DNA from: Janibacter cremeus
Lineage (GTDB): Bacteria > Actinomycetota > Actinomycetes > Actinomycetales > Dermatophilaceae
Length of the DNA: 64,000 bases
NCBI RefSeq assembly: GCF_013409205.1
Contig: NZ_JACCAE010000001.1
Span: 2,046,001 to 2,110,000, forward strand
Direction: 5' to 3'
How positions within the stretch are numbered: position 1 is the first letter of the stretch; each line of letters opens with the position of its first letter. The translations under genes were made by a program, and so were the position numbers. The notes below the pieces were generated by a model, which had not been told where the DNA came from, searched no databases, and was given only the letters and a program-made list of their open reading frames with translations. Positions 32,670 to 40,806 of the stretch are shown one piece after another.

Positions 32670-34322
32670 TCATCCCCCGAGCGCGGCGTCGACGACCCCC
32701 TTCGCATCCGCCTGGACCCGGGTGAGGTGCTCGGGCCCGCGGAAGGACTCGGCGTAGATCTTGTACTTGTCCTCGGTGCCGGAGGGGCGGGCGGCGAACC
32801 ACGCGGACTCGGTGACGACCTTCAACCCACCGATCGCGGCCCCGTTGCCGGGGGCCCGGGTGAGCTTGGCGGTGATTGGCTCGCCCGCGATCGAGTCGGC
32901 GGTGACGGCGTCGGGAGCAAGGGCCTTCAGCGTGGCCTTCTGGGCCCGGTCGGCCGGGGCGTCCACGCGGGCGTACGCGGGCTCGCCGTGCCGCGCAACG
33001 AGGTCGGCGTAGTGCTGGCTCGGGGTGCGTCCGGTGCTCGCGAGGATCTCGGAGGCGAGCAGCGCGAGGATGATCCCGTCCTTGTCGCTCGTCCACACCG
33101 ACCCGTCGAAGCGCAGGAACGACGCCCCCGCCGACTCCTCCCCACCGAAGCCGACCGACCCGTCGAGCAGCCCCGGCACGAACCACTTGAAGCCGACCGG
33201 CACCTCCCACAGCTCCTTGCCGAGGTCGGCGGCGACGTGGTCGATCATCGAGCTGGACACGAGCGTCTTGCCGATCCGCTCGCTCGACCACCCCGGCCGC
33301 GCCCCGCCGTAGAGGTGCTGCAACGCGACCGCGAGGTAGTGGTTGGGGTTCATCAGTCCACCGTCGGGTGTGACGATGCCGTGCCGGTCGGCGTCGGCGT
33401 CGTTGCCGGTGGCGATGTCGTAGCGGTCCTTGCTGCCGATCAGGCTCGCCATCGCGGCCGGGGAGGAGCAGTCCATGCGGATCTGCCCGTCCTTGTCCAG
33501 CGTCATGAACCGCCACGTCGGGTCGACGAGCGGGTTGACGACGGTCAGGTCGAGGCCGTGGCGCTCGCCGATCGCGGCCCAGTAGTCGACCGCGGCGCCG
33601 CCCATCGGATCGGCGCCGATGCGCACACCGGCGTCCTTGATCCGTTGCAGGTCAACGACGTTCGGCAGGTCGTCGACGTAGGCGGTCAGGTAGTCGTGCT
33701 CGGTGGCGGCAGCCCGCGCCCGGGCGAAGGGGGTCCGCCGCACCTGGCGCAGCCCGTCACGTAGGTGCGCATTCGCAGCATCAGCGATCGCGGTGGTGGC
33801 GTCCGTGTCGGCGGGTCCGCCGTGGGGCGGGTTGTACTTGAATCCACCGTCGCTGGGTGGGTTGTGCGAGGGGGTGACGACGATGCCGTCGGCCAGCCCA
33901 CCCCCCTTCGTCAGGTCCTTGCCGCGGTTGGCGGTCAAGATGGCGTGCGAGATCGCCGGAGTCGGGGTGTAGCCGTCCCGGGAGTCGACGAGCACCAGGA
34001 CGTCGTTGCCGACGAGCACCTCGAGCGCGGAGGTCCACGCCGGCTCGGAGAGGGCATGCGTGTCGCGACCGAGGAAGAGCGGCCCGTCGATGCCCTGGCT
34101 GCGCCGGACGTCGACGATCGCCTGGGTCGTCGCGACGATGTGTGCCTCGTTGAAGGATCCGTCCACCGACCGCCCGCGGTGCCCGCTGGTCCCGAAGGCG
34201 ACCTGCTGGTCGACGTCCTGCGGATCCGGCTGGACCGCGTAGTAGGCGGTGACCACGTGGCTGACGTCGATGAGGTCCTCGGGCAGGGCCGGACTACCGG
34301 CACGATCGGCGGCTGAACTCAT
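32670..34322 (-). CDS. pgm: Phosphoglucomutase (alpha-D-glucose phosphate-specific)
   Basis: Enzyme of 550 residues interconverting glucose 1- and 6-phosphate, feeding glycogen, trehalose and cell-wall sugar nucleotides. AFGTSGHRG near residue 42, catalytic phosphoserine in VVTPSHNPPSDGG near residue 140, Mg2+ loop GNDADADRHG near residue 303, sugar-binding GFGGEESAGASF near residue 388 and phosphate-binding ARPSGTEDKYK near the end. Length matches the bacterial 546-residue type. The upstream frame is open, but ATG 34322 with TACCGT six bases before it is the family start. Confidence 0.94.
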   Translation of the reverse strand: MSSAADRAGSPALPEDLIDVSHVVTAYYAVQPDPQDVDQQVAFGTSGHRGRSVDGSFNEAHIVATTQAIVDVRRSQGIDGPLFLGRDTHALSEPAWTSALEVLVGNDVLVLVDSRDGYTPTPAISHAILTANRGKDLTKGGGLADGIVVTPSHNPPSDGGFKYNPPHGGPADTDATTAIADAANAHLRDGLRQVRRTPFARARAAATEHDYLTAYVDDLPNVVDLQRIKDAGVRIGADPMGGAAVDYWAAIGERHGLDLTVVNPLVDPTWRFMTLDKDGQIRMDCSSPAAMASLIGSKDRYDIATGNDADADRHGIVTPDGGLMNPNHYLAVALQHLYGGARPGWSSERIGKTLVSSSMIDHVAADLGKELWEVPVGFKWFVPGLLDGSVGFGGEESAGASFLRFDGSVWTSDKDGIILALLASEILASTGRTPSQHYADLVARHGEPAYARVDAPADRAQKATLKALAPDAVTADSIAGEPITAKLTRAPGNGAAIGGLKVVTESAWFAARPSGTEDKYKIYAESFRGPEHLTRVQADAKGVVDAALGG

Positions 34323-34328
34323 GCCTTG

Positions 34329-34334
34329 ACGGTA
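34329..34334 (-). promoter_or_regulatory. -10 box, leaderless promoter of pgm
   Basis: TACCGT on the minus strand six bases before ATG 34322, identical to the ilvA box. Confidence 0.55.
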
Positions 34335-34360
34335 GCGCCGCGCGCACCGTGGAGCGAGGA

Positions 34361-34828
34361 TCAGTGCGCGGCGTACCCGGCCGGTAGCTCGACGGCTTGG
34401 CCCGGGCCGAGGCTGGCCGGGCAGCCCACGAATGCGGCGATGCGCTGGGCCCGCGCCCGGTGACGGCGCACGAGGACCCCGGTGGGGGCGATGCTGAAGA
34501 GGAGGAGCCCGGCCCGGCTGGCCTGCGTCGCGATCGTGTGGTCGAGCTGGTTGTGCGTCACGACCGTCTGCCGGACCTCGATCGGGGCGGCGAGGCCGCC
34601 GACCGCCTGCTGGGTCCGGGTGGCCACGTGGCGGCGGGCCCGCTGGTGGGCGGCCCGCTTCTCCCGCTCGGTGACGATGTGCGGGAACATCCCGATCGGC
34701 GGGTGGTATCCCGCGACGACGTGCAACTGCGACCCCCACCGGCTGGCCAGCCCCGTGGCCCACACCAGCGAGACCTCGTCCGGTCGACGCCCGATGATCC
34801 CCAGGACCACCTGCTCCGGCCACACCAT
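34361..34828 (-). CDS. Universal-stress-protein-like protein
   Basis: Protein of 155 residues. The start WPEQVVLGIIGRRPDEVSL, then WATGLASRWGSQLHVVAGYHP, resembles the first strand and helix of UspA domains. The ATP-binding G-2x-G-9x-G(S/T) motif is not recognisable, so it would be a non-ATP or divergent Usp. ATG 34828 has GGGGTGG as a plausible ribosome binding site; GTG 34867 would add 13 residues and lies close to the GATACT box. It is divergent from the YbaK gene. Function not determinable. Confidence 0.5.
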   Translation of the reverse strand: MVWPEQVVLGIIGRRPDEVSLVWATGLASRWGSQLHVVAGYHPPIGMFPHIVTEREKRAAHQRARRHVATRTQQAVGGLAAPIEVRQTVVTHNQLDHTIATQASRAGLLLFSIAPTGVLVRRHRARAQRIAAFVGCPASLGPGQAVELPAGYAAH

Positions 34829-34877
34829 CACAACCACCCCAAAGACACCGGCCCTGCGGCCCGACACCCGTGGGTGC

Positions 34878-34883
34878 AGTATC
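34878..34883 (-). promoter_or_regulatory. Candidate -10 box for the Usp-like gene
   Basis: GATACT on the minus strand, 10 bases before GTG 34867 and 49 before ATG 34828. It faces away from the YbaK promoter 27 bases further on. Confidence 0.4.
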
Positions 34884-34910
34884 CCATCTCCGCCGGCTGG
34901 AGGACAGGGC

Positions 34911-34916
34911 TATCGT
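34911..34916 (+). promoter_or_regulatory. -10 box, leaderless promoter of the YbaK gene
   Basis: TATCGT six bases before ATG 34923. Confidence 0.6.
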
Positions 34917-34922
34917 CGGGTC

Positions 34923-35447
34923 ATGAGCGCTGCCGGAGACCTCGACTGGGTGCCCGCGACCACGAAGACCGGACTGCTGGCTCCGCCGGTCGCGGCCGCG
35001 ATCGGGCAGGTGCCTTCTGCCCGGGTCGCCGAGATCGACCCGGAGCTGGCGGACACTGCCGCCTTCTGCGAGGCGTACGGCTCCTCGCCGGAGCAGTCGG
35101 CCAACTGCGTGGTCGTGGCCGGGCGAAGGGGTGGGCAGACCACGTACGCCGCTGTCCTCGTCCTGGCGACCGACCGGGCGGACATCAACAACGTCGTGCG
35201 TCGGCACATCGATGCCCGCAAGATCTCTTTCGCACCGATGGATCAGGCGGTGGAGCTGACCGGGATGGCCTATGGCGGGATCACCCCGATCGGCCTCCCG
35301 GAGGCCTGGCGGGTGCTCGTCGACGAGGGCGTGGCCGCGGCCGGCGAGGTCGTCATCGGCTCCGGCGTGCGCGGGTCGAAGCTCCTCATCGACGCGGGGG
35401 AGATCGCCGCCCTTCCCTGCGCCGAGGTGCTGGCGCTGGCCATGTAG
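34923..35447 (+). CDS. YbaK/EbsC-family aminoacyl-tRNA deacylase-like protein
   Basis: Protein of 174 residues with the YbaK/ProX editing-domain fold: ANCVVVAGRRGGQTTYAAVL near residue 60, then RRHIDARKISFAPMDQAVEL with the family's conserved Lys, GMAYGGITPIGLP and VVIGSGVRGSKLLI. Relatives hydrolyse misacylated tRNAs such as Cys-tRNA(Pro) in trans. Start fixed by the leaderless box; the upstream open frame is a shadow of the opposite gene. Confidence 0.85.
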   Translation: MSAAGDLDWVPATTKTGLLAPPVAAAIGQVPSARVAEIDPELADTAAFCEAYGSSPEQSANCVVVAGRRGGQTTYAAVLVLATDRADINNVVRRHIDARKISFAPMDQAVELTGMAYGGITPIGLPEAWRVLVDEGVAAAGEVVIGSGVRGSKLLIDAGEIAALPCAEVLALAM

Positions 35448-35472
35448 TTCGCCGGCCGGCTCGTCACCTCAG

Positions 35473-35478
35473 TAGACT
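35473..35478 (+). promoter_or_regulatory. -10 box upstream of the small ORF and nhaA
   Basis: TAGACT seven bases before GTG 35486. As nhaA starts at 35707, a transcript from here has either a 51-codon leading ORF or a 220-base leader. Confidence 0.55.
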
Positions 35479-35485
35479 CGGTGGC

Positions 35486-35641
35486 GTGCCAGCTCCAGTG
35501 ACCACCCAGCGCGTGATGGCGAATGCCGCGCGCATGCGGGTCCTGATGCGCACCATGCGCCACCCGGGCACGAACGGGTGGACCAGCGAATGGGGCACCA
35601 ATGCCCACGGAGAGATCGCCGGCTGCCCGCCACCAGCGTGA
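35486..35641 (+). CDS. Small ORF (51 codons) upstream of nhaA, possible leader peptide
   Basis: GTG 35486 to TGA 35639-35641. The product is Met/Arg-rich in the middle (RVMANAARMRVLMRTMRHP) and then has TNGWTSEWGTNAHGEIAG, with no recognised domain. Its start stands seven bases after TAGACT, the geometry of leaderless genes in this window, so it is probably translated. It ends 65 bases before nhaA. Inside are two short hairpins (CACCCG...CGGGTG near 35562, GGGCA...TGCCC near 35594). It could regulate nhaA by attenuation or be an unrelated small protein; conservation is untested. Confidence 0.4.
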   Translation: MPAPVTTQRVMANAARMRVLMRTMRHPGTNGWTSEWGTNAHGEIAGCPPPA

Positions 35642-35706
35642 GCCTCGCGTCCCCGTCGACGCACAGGTCGCCCATGCCGGTATCCCCGTGAGAGCTGAGT
35701 CCCCCC

Positions 35707-36981
35707 ATGCCCGAAATCCGACCCTCCGTACCTTTGCGCCGCGCCCCCCACCAGTTGTGGCGAGGCGTGCGGGAGAGCGCCCGCAGCGACGCCTTCGGCG
35801 GTGCGCTCCTGCTCGGCGCCACCGTCCTGGCCCTCGTGCTGGCCAACACCCCGGCATTCGGTGGGTACGAGGCGGTGCGTGACTTCTCCTTCGGCCCGTC
35901 GGCACTGCACCTGGACCTCAGCGTGGGCCAGTGGGCCTCCGACGGACTGCTGGCGATCTTCTTCTTCGTGGTCGGTCTGGAGCTGAAGGAGGAGTTCGTC
36001 GCCGGCAAGTTGCGCGACCCACGACAGGCAGCGGTGCCCGTCGCCGCGGCCGTCGGTGGCGTCATCGTCCCCGCGCTGATCTTCGCCGGCATCACGATGT
36101 CCGCCGGGGGCGAGGCCCTGCGCGGATGGGCGATCCCGACGGCGACGGACATCGCCTTCGCCGTCGCCGTGCTCGCCGTCGTCGGGCGTTTCCTGCCTGC
36201 GGCGCTGCGGGTCTTCCTGCTGACCCTGGCCATCGTCGACGACCTCATCGCGATCACGATCATCGCCCTCTTCTACTCCCAGGGCCTGCAGCTGCAGTGG
36301 CTCCTGCTGGCCGTGGTGCCGTTGGCGCTCTTCGCCGTGCTCGCGCAGCGGGGCCGTTACTCCTGGTACTTCTTGCTGCCCCTGGGCGTCATCACCTGGG
36401 CGCTCGTGCACGCCTCGGGCGTGCACGCCACCGTGGCCGGCGTCCTGCTCGGCTTCACCGTGCCCGTGCTGGCCACGAAGCGCGCCTGGGTGCAAGTGGG
36501 CACCACCGATGACGGCGACCCGACCTATGACGGGCTCACGGCTCACCTGGCCGACCAGTGGGGGATCGTCTCGACACTGGTTGCGGTGCCGGTGTTCGCC
36601 TTCTTCGCCGCCGGGGTGAGAGTCGGTGGCGTCGAGGGGTTGCGCAGCGCGCTGTCCGACCCGATCACCCTGGGGATCATCGCCGGTCTCGTCGTCGGCA
36701 AGCCGATCGGCATCGTCGGGACGAGCTTCGTGCTCAGCCGCCTGCCCTCCTTCGACCTCGACGGCTCGCTGCGCTGGAGTGATCTGGTGGGAGCCAGCTT
36801 CCTGGCCGGCATCGGCTTCACCGTGTCCCTGTTGGTCGGCGAGCTGGCCTTTGCCGGCACCGGTGCCGCCGTGGAGCACGTGAAGATCGGCGTCCTTCTG
36901 GGGTCCTTCACCGCGGCCGTCGTCGGAGGGGTGCTCCTGTCCGGCCGCAGCCGCCGGATCAGCCGTGAGCGAAGGGGGTGA
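35707..36981 (+). CDS. nhaA: Na+/H+ antiporter NhaA
   Basis: Inner-membrane antiporter of 424 residues exporting Na+ in exchange for protons. About 12 helices. Key motifs are IFFFVVGLELKEEFV near residue 82, the helix IV assembly TDIAFAVAVLAVVG and the paired Asp residues in AIVDDLIAITIIALFY near residue 177 that bind Na+ and H+. A loop of about 25 residues (VQVGTTDDGDPTYDGLTAH) is longer than in E. coli, as in other actinobacteria. The ribosome binding site is weak, in keeping with a regulated leader. A shared terminator follows. Confidence 0.94.
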   Translation: MPEIRPSVPLRRAPHQLWRGVRESARSDAFGGALLLGATVLALVLANTPAFGGYEAVRDFSFGPSALHLDLSVGQWASDGLLAIFFFVVGLELKEEFVAGKLRDPRQAAVPVAAAVGGVIVPALIFAGITMSAGGEALRGWAIPTATDIAFAVAVLAVVGRFLPAALRVFLLTLAIVDDLIAITIIALFYSQGLQLQWLLLAVVPLALFAVLAQRGRYSWYFLLPLGVITWALVHASGVHATVAGVLLGFTVPVLATKRAWVQVGTTDDGDPTYDGLTAHLADQWGIVSTLVAVPVFAFFAAGVRVGGVEGLRSALSDPITLGIIAGLVVGKPIGIVGTSFVLSRLPSFDLDGSLRWSDLVGASFLAGIGFTVSLLVGELAFAGTGAAVEHVKIGVLLGSFTAAVVGGVLLSGRSRRISRERRG

Positions 36982-36985
36982 GGCG

Positions 36986-37011
36986 CCCCGCCCTGCACCG
37001 GCAGGGCGGGG
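36986..37011. terminator. Bidirectional terminator between nhaA and the MerR gene
   Basis: Perfect 10-base stem (36986-36995 with 37002-37011), 6-base loop, followed by TGTTGTC on the plus strand. It serves both convergent genes. Confidence 0.75.
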
Positions 37012-37021
37012 TGTTGTCGCC

Positions 37022-37411
37022 CTACGACATCGGCGGAGAGATCAGCTTCAGCTGATCCGTGAAGGCCTCGGCCCGCGCGGTGGCCTCCTTCAGCTCGGCC
37101 ACCCTGGTGAGCGCCTCGTCGTGGATCGCGTCGACCTGCGCCCGCGCTGCCGCTGAGCCTGGGGACCCCGGGTCGGCGAGCGTGTCGAGGGCGTCGAGCA
37201 GATGGCGCATCTGCTCGACGGAGAAGCCGAGGGGCTTCATCGGCTTGATCAGCAGCAGCCGCTCGATGCCGGCCTCGTCGTAGAGGCGGAACCCCCCCTC
37301 GGTGCGCGCCGAGGGGGTCAGCAGACCCATCTCCTCGTAGTAGCGGATGGTGCGGTGCGACAGGCCGGTGCGGGTGACCACCTCGCCGATGTGGACGTGG
37401 GGCTCGCTCAC
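37022..37411 (-). CDS. MerR-family transcriptional regulator
   Basis: Regulator of 129 residues: N-terminal winged helix with VHIGEVVTRTGLSHRTIRYYEEMGLL, then GFRLYDEAGIERLLLIKPM and a long dimerisation helix. The C-terminal part carries no Cys, so a metal-sensing role is unlikely; it resembles the MerR group controlling envelope or stress genes. GTG 37411 overlaps the stop of prfC by four bases (GTGA), which is unusual for a MerR gene and couples its translation to RF3. Confidence 0.85.
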   Translation of the reverse strand: MSEPHVHIGEVVTRTGLSHRTIRYYEEMGLLTPSARTEGGFRLYDEAGIERLLLIKPMKPLGFSVEQMRHLLDALDTLADPGSPGSAAARAQVDAIHDEALTRVAELKEATARAEAFTDQLKLISPPMS

Positions 37412-39021
37412 GGTCCCACCCCGTCGTCCTCGCCGAACATGGGCGGGAGGCTGCCCGCCGGCAGGTCGCTCGCGATGGTCCGCATGCGCCACTTGTCGTT
37501 GAAGAGCGCGACCGCCACGCCGTCGGTGCGCTCGAGCACCTCCGCGCCCCGTTGGCGGTTGACGACGGCCCTTGCCTCGGGTGCGACGCGGCGCGCCACG
37601 CCGTACTGGAGCGACTCCTGCGAGGCCGGAGCGCCGAACTCCTGCTCGAGACGGTGGGCCGCGACCTCGAACTGCATCGGCCCCACCGCGGCCAGGACCG
37701 GGGCCTGGACGCCGCGACGGTCGGAGACGAGGACCTGGACGATGCCTTCCTGATCGAGCAGCTCGATGCCGCGCCGGAACTGCTTGCCCCGCCCCGCGTC
37801 ACGAGGTCGGAAGACGGCGAAGTGCTCCGGGGTGAACCGGGGCAGGCCGGGATACCTGACCGGGCGGGAGTCGTAGAGGGTGTCGCCGACCAGGAGCGCA
37901 TGGGCATTGACCAGGCCGACGACATCGCCCGGGTAGGCCTCGTCGATGGTCTCGCGCTCCCGACCGAAGACCGACTGGGCGTACTTGGTCTGGAAGGGGC
38001 GCTTGGTGCGTGCATTCGTCAGGACCGCTCCCCGCTCGAATCGTCCGGAACACACCCGCATGAACGCCAACCGGTCCCGGTGCGCCGGGTCCATCCCGGT
38101 CTGCACCTTGAAGACGAACCCGGAGAAGGGCGCGTCGACCGGACGCGGCTGCCGCTCGACGTCGGTCCACGCGCTGGGTGGCGGCGCCAGTTCGATCACG
38201 GCCCGGAGCAGCTCTGCGACACCGAAGTTCAGCACTGCCGCACCGAAGAGCACGGGCGTGGTCCGGGCCGCGAGGAACCCCTCCTGGTCGTGCTCGTGAC
38301 CGGAGGCGGCCAGCAGCTCGAACTCCTCTGCGGCGCGCTGCCAGTCCTGCCCGTGACGGCGGGCTGCCTCGTCGGCGTCCAGCGCCTGGCCGACGGCGAT
38401 CGTGGCCCCTCCGGGGGTCCGGTTGAACTCCGTCATCCCACCGGTGTCCGGGTCGGTCACCCCGCGGAAGTCCCCGGCGATCCCGACGGGCCAGTTCAGC
38501 GGTGTGGGGTGGATGCCGAGCCGGTCGCTGATCTCGTCCAGCAGTTCCAGGGGCTCGCGCCCGGGCCGGTCCCACTTGTTGATCACGGTGATCACCGGGG
38601 TCGCTCGCGCTCGGCAGGCCTCGAACAGCTTGAGTGTCTGCGGCTCCAACCCCTTGGCCGAGTCCAGGAGCATCACGGCGCAGTCGACGGCCGACAGGAC
38701 CCGGTAGGTGTCCTCGGAGAAGTCGGCGTGGCCGGGGGTGTCGAGGAGGTTGAGCACGACGTCGCCGACGGTGAACTGCAGCGCAGCCGCGGTGATCGAG
38801 ATCCCGCGCGCCTGCTCCATCTCGTTCCAGTCCGAGACCACGCCGCGACGGGATCCCTTGCCGTGGACCGCCCCGGCCTGGGCGATCGCGTGGGCGTGCA
38901 GTGCGAGGGCCTCGGTGAGCGTGGACTTGCCGGCATCCGGGTGGGAGATCACCGCGAAGGTGCGACGCCGCGCGGCCTCGCTGCTCACGTCGGCACTGGT
39001 GGTGGTGTGGGGGATCGACAC
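37408..39021 (-). CDS. prfC: Peptide chain release factor 3
   Basis: Translational GTPase of 537 residues that recycles RF1/RF2 from the ribosome. P-loop SHPDAGKSTLTEAL near residue 27, the RF3 switch I stretch SDWNEMEQARGISITAAAL, switch II DTPGHADFSEDTYR near residue 95 and NKWDRPGR near residue 150, then domains II and III typical of RF3 rather than EF-G. GTG 39021 lies six bases after TAGGGT. It heads a two-gene operon with a MerR regulator. Confidence 0.92.
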   Translation of the reverse strand: MSIPHTTTSADVSSEAARRRTFAVISHPDAGKSTLTEALALHAHAIAQAGAVHGKGSRRGVVSDWNEMEQARGISITAAALQFTVGDVVLNLLDTPGHADFSEDTYRVLSAVDCAVMLLDSAKGLEPQTLKLFEACRARATPVITVINKWDRPGREPLELLDEISDRLGIHPTPLNWPVGIAGDFRGVTDPDTGGMTEFNRTPGGATIAVGQALDADEAARRHGQDWQRAAEEFELLAASGHEHDQEGFLAARTTPVLFGAAVLNFGVAELLRAVIELAPPPSAWTDVERQPRPVDAPFSGFVFKVQTGMDPAHRDRLAFMRVCSGRFERGAVLTNARTKRPFQTKYAQSVFGRERETIDEAYPGDVVGLVNAHALLVGDTLYDSRPVRYPGLPRFTPEHFAVFRPRDAGRGKQFRRGIELLDQEGIVQVLVSDRRGVQAPVLAAVGPMQFEVAAHRLEQEFGAPASQESLQYGVARRVAPEARAVVNRQRGAEVLERTDGVAVALFNDKWRMRTIASDLPAGSLPPMFGEDDGVGP

Positions 39022-39027
39022 GGGACC

Positions 39028-39048
39028 ACCCTAACGTTGCGGTAGAGT
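39028..39048. promoter_or_regulatory. Divergent -10 boxes of prfC (-) and the SulP gene (+)
   Basis: Minus strand TAGGGT (39028-39033) six bases before prfC GTG 39021. Plus strand TAGAGT (39043-39048) precedes a pyrimidine-rich leader of about 60 bases before the SulP start. The two boxes lie nine bases apart, so the promoters overlap. Confidence 0.5.
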
Positions 39049-39116
39049 TTGCTCGTCGTCGCGGTCGCCGACCCCCCGTCACCCCCTGACTTCCTTCCCC
39101 TTCCCCGAGGACCCCT

Positions 39117-40676
39117 GTGCCTGACCCCTCCGTCAACACCCTGCCCACCGGCCCCGGCACCTCGACGGTGCCCGAGGCCGGCGAGCGGGAGACCTCGACC
39201 CGAGCCGCGTTGCGCAACCCGCGCCGGCTGCGGATCGAGGTCCTCGCCGGCCTCGTCGTCGCGCTCGCGCTGATCCCCGAGGCGATCTCGTTCTCGATCA
39301 TCGCCGGGGTCGACCCGCGGGTGGGGCTCTTCTCCAGCTTCGTCATGGCCGTGACGATCTCGATCGTCGGCGGCCGGCCGGCGATGATCTCAGCGGCCAC
39401 CGGCGCCGTCGCGCTGGTCATCGCTCCGGTGGCCCGCGAGTACGGGATGGACTACTTCCTGGCCACGGTGATCCTCGCGGGCGTCCTGCAGGTCGTGCTG
39501 TCCCTGCTGGGTGTGGCCAAGCTGATGCGCTTCATCCCGCGGATGGTCATGGTCGGCTTCGTCAACGCGCTGGCCATCCTGATCTTCATCGCGCAGCTAC
39601 CGCACCTGCTCGGGGTGCCGTGGCTGGTCTACCCGATGGTCGCGGCGGGCATCCTGATCATGATCGGCCTGCCCAGGCTGACGAGCGTCTTCCCGGCGCC
39701 GCTGGTCGCGATCGTGGCCATCACGGCCGTGGTCTGGGCCGGTGGGTGGAACCTGCCGGACGTCTCCGACCAGGGCGAGCTGCCGCAGTCGCTGCCCCAG
39801 CTGCTGCTGCCCGACGTGCCGCTCACCCTCGAGACGCTGCAGATCATCGGGCCCTTTGCCCTGGCCATGGCCCTCGTCGGCCTGCTCGAGTCGTTGATGA
39901 CCGCCAAGCTCGTCGACGGCATCACCGACACCCACTCGGACAAGTCCCGCGAGGCGTGGGGGCAGGGCGTGGCCAACATGGCGTCCGGCTTCTTCGGCGG
40001 CATGGGTGGCTGCGCGATGATCGGCCAGACGATGATCAACGTGAAGGTCTCCGGCGCGCGGACCCGGATCTCGACCTTCCTCGCCGGGACCTTCCTGCTG
40101 GCCCTCGTGGTCGGTGCCGGGCCGCTGGTGGGCATGATCCCGATGGCCGCGCTCGTGGCCGTGATGATCATGGTCTCGGTCGCGACCTTCGACTGGCACA
40201 GCATCCAGCCGGCCACGCTGCGTCGGATGCCGACCGGCGAGACCGTCGTCATGGGCCTGACCGTGCTGGTCACCGTGGCCACCAACAACCTCGCCTACGG
40301 TGTCATCGTCGGCGTCATCGCCGCAATGGTCGCCTTCGCCCGGCGGGTGGCGCACTTCGCCTACGTCGAGCGGATCACCGAGACCGACGTCGACGGCGAC
40401 GGCGAGCCGGACGTGCGCGTCTACAAGGTCACCGGCGAGCTCTTCTTCGCCACGAGCAACGACCTCGTCTACCAGTTCGACTACACCGCCGACCCCGAGC
40501 GCGTGGTCATCGACCTGTCGGACAGTCACATCTGGGACGCCTCGACCGTGGCCGCCCTCGACGGTGTTCGGGCCAAGTACGAGCGGCTGGGCAAGACGGT
40601 CGAGATCGTCGGGCTCAACCAGGCCTCGGCCGACCGCCACGAGCTGTTGTCCGGGCGCCTCGGCGAGGGGCACTGA
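39117..40676 (+). CDS. SulP-family anion transporter with STAS domain
   Basis: Membrane transporter of 519 residues. The N-terminal SulP signature is in LIPEAISFSIIAGVDPRVGL near residue 55. About 11-12 helices (to about residue 420) carry GRPAMISAATGAVALVIAPV and MANMASGFFGGMGGCAMIGQ-like sequence near residue 285, then a STAS domain with RVVIDLSDSHIWDASTVAAL. Relatives import sulfate, bicarbonate or carboxylates; the substrate here is unknown. GTG 39117 follows GAGGA at eight bases. The gene is divergent from prfC. Confidence 0.88.
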   Translation: MPDPSVNTLPTGPGTSTVPEAGERETSTRAALRNPRRLRIEVLAGLVVALALIPEAISFSIIAGVDPRVGLFSSFVMAVTISIVGGRPAMISAATGAVALVIAPVAREYGMDYFLATVILAGVLQVVLSLLGVAKLMRFIPRMVMVGFVNALAILIFIAQLPHLLGVPWLVYPMVAAGILIMIGLPRLTSVFPAPLVAIVAITAVVWAGGWNLPDVSDQGELPQSLPQLLLPDVPLTLETLQIIGPFALAMALVGLLESLMTAKLVDGITDTHSDKSREAWGQGVANMASGFFGGMGGCAMIGQTMINVKVSGARTRISTFLAGTFLLALVVGAGPLVGMIPMAALVAVMIMVSVATFDWHSIQPATLRRMPTGETVVMGLTVLVTVATNNLAYGVIVGVIAAMVAFARRVAHFAYVERITETDVDGDGEPDVRVYKVTGELFFATSNDLVYQFDYTADPERVVIDLSDSHIWDASTVAALDGVRAKYERLGKTVEIVGLNQASADRHELLSGRLGEGH

Positions 40677-40806
40677 GGAGGGCTCCGCCGCACCGACCGG
40701 CAGGCCGATGATCTGCTAGTTTCCCCGCACGGCGTAGTTCGCGTCGGTGCTACCGCACCAGCGACGACGGAGCACCCGGGCGCGTCGGGCGGAGGAGGGG
40801 TGGAAG

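Noticed and set aside
35448..35706. A Na+ riboswitch upstream of nhaA
   Set aside because: I could not match the leader to a known Na+ or nhaA RNA motif; only short local hairpins are visible, so it is reported as a small ORF instead.
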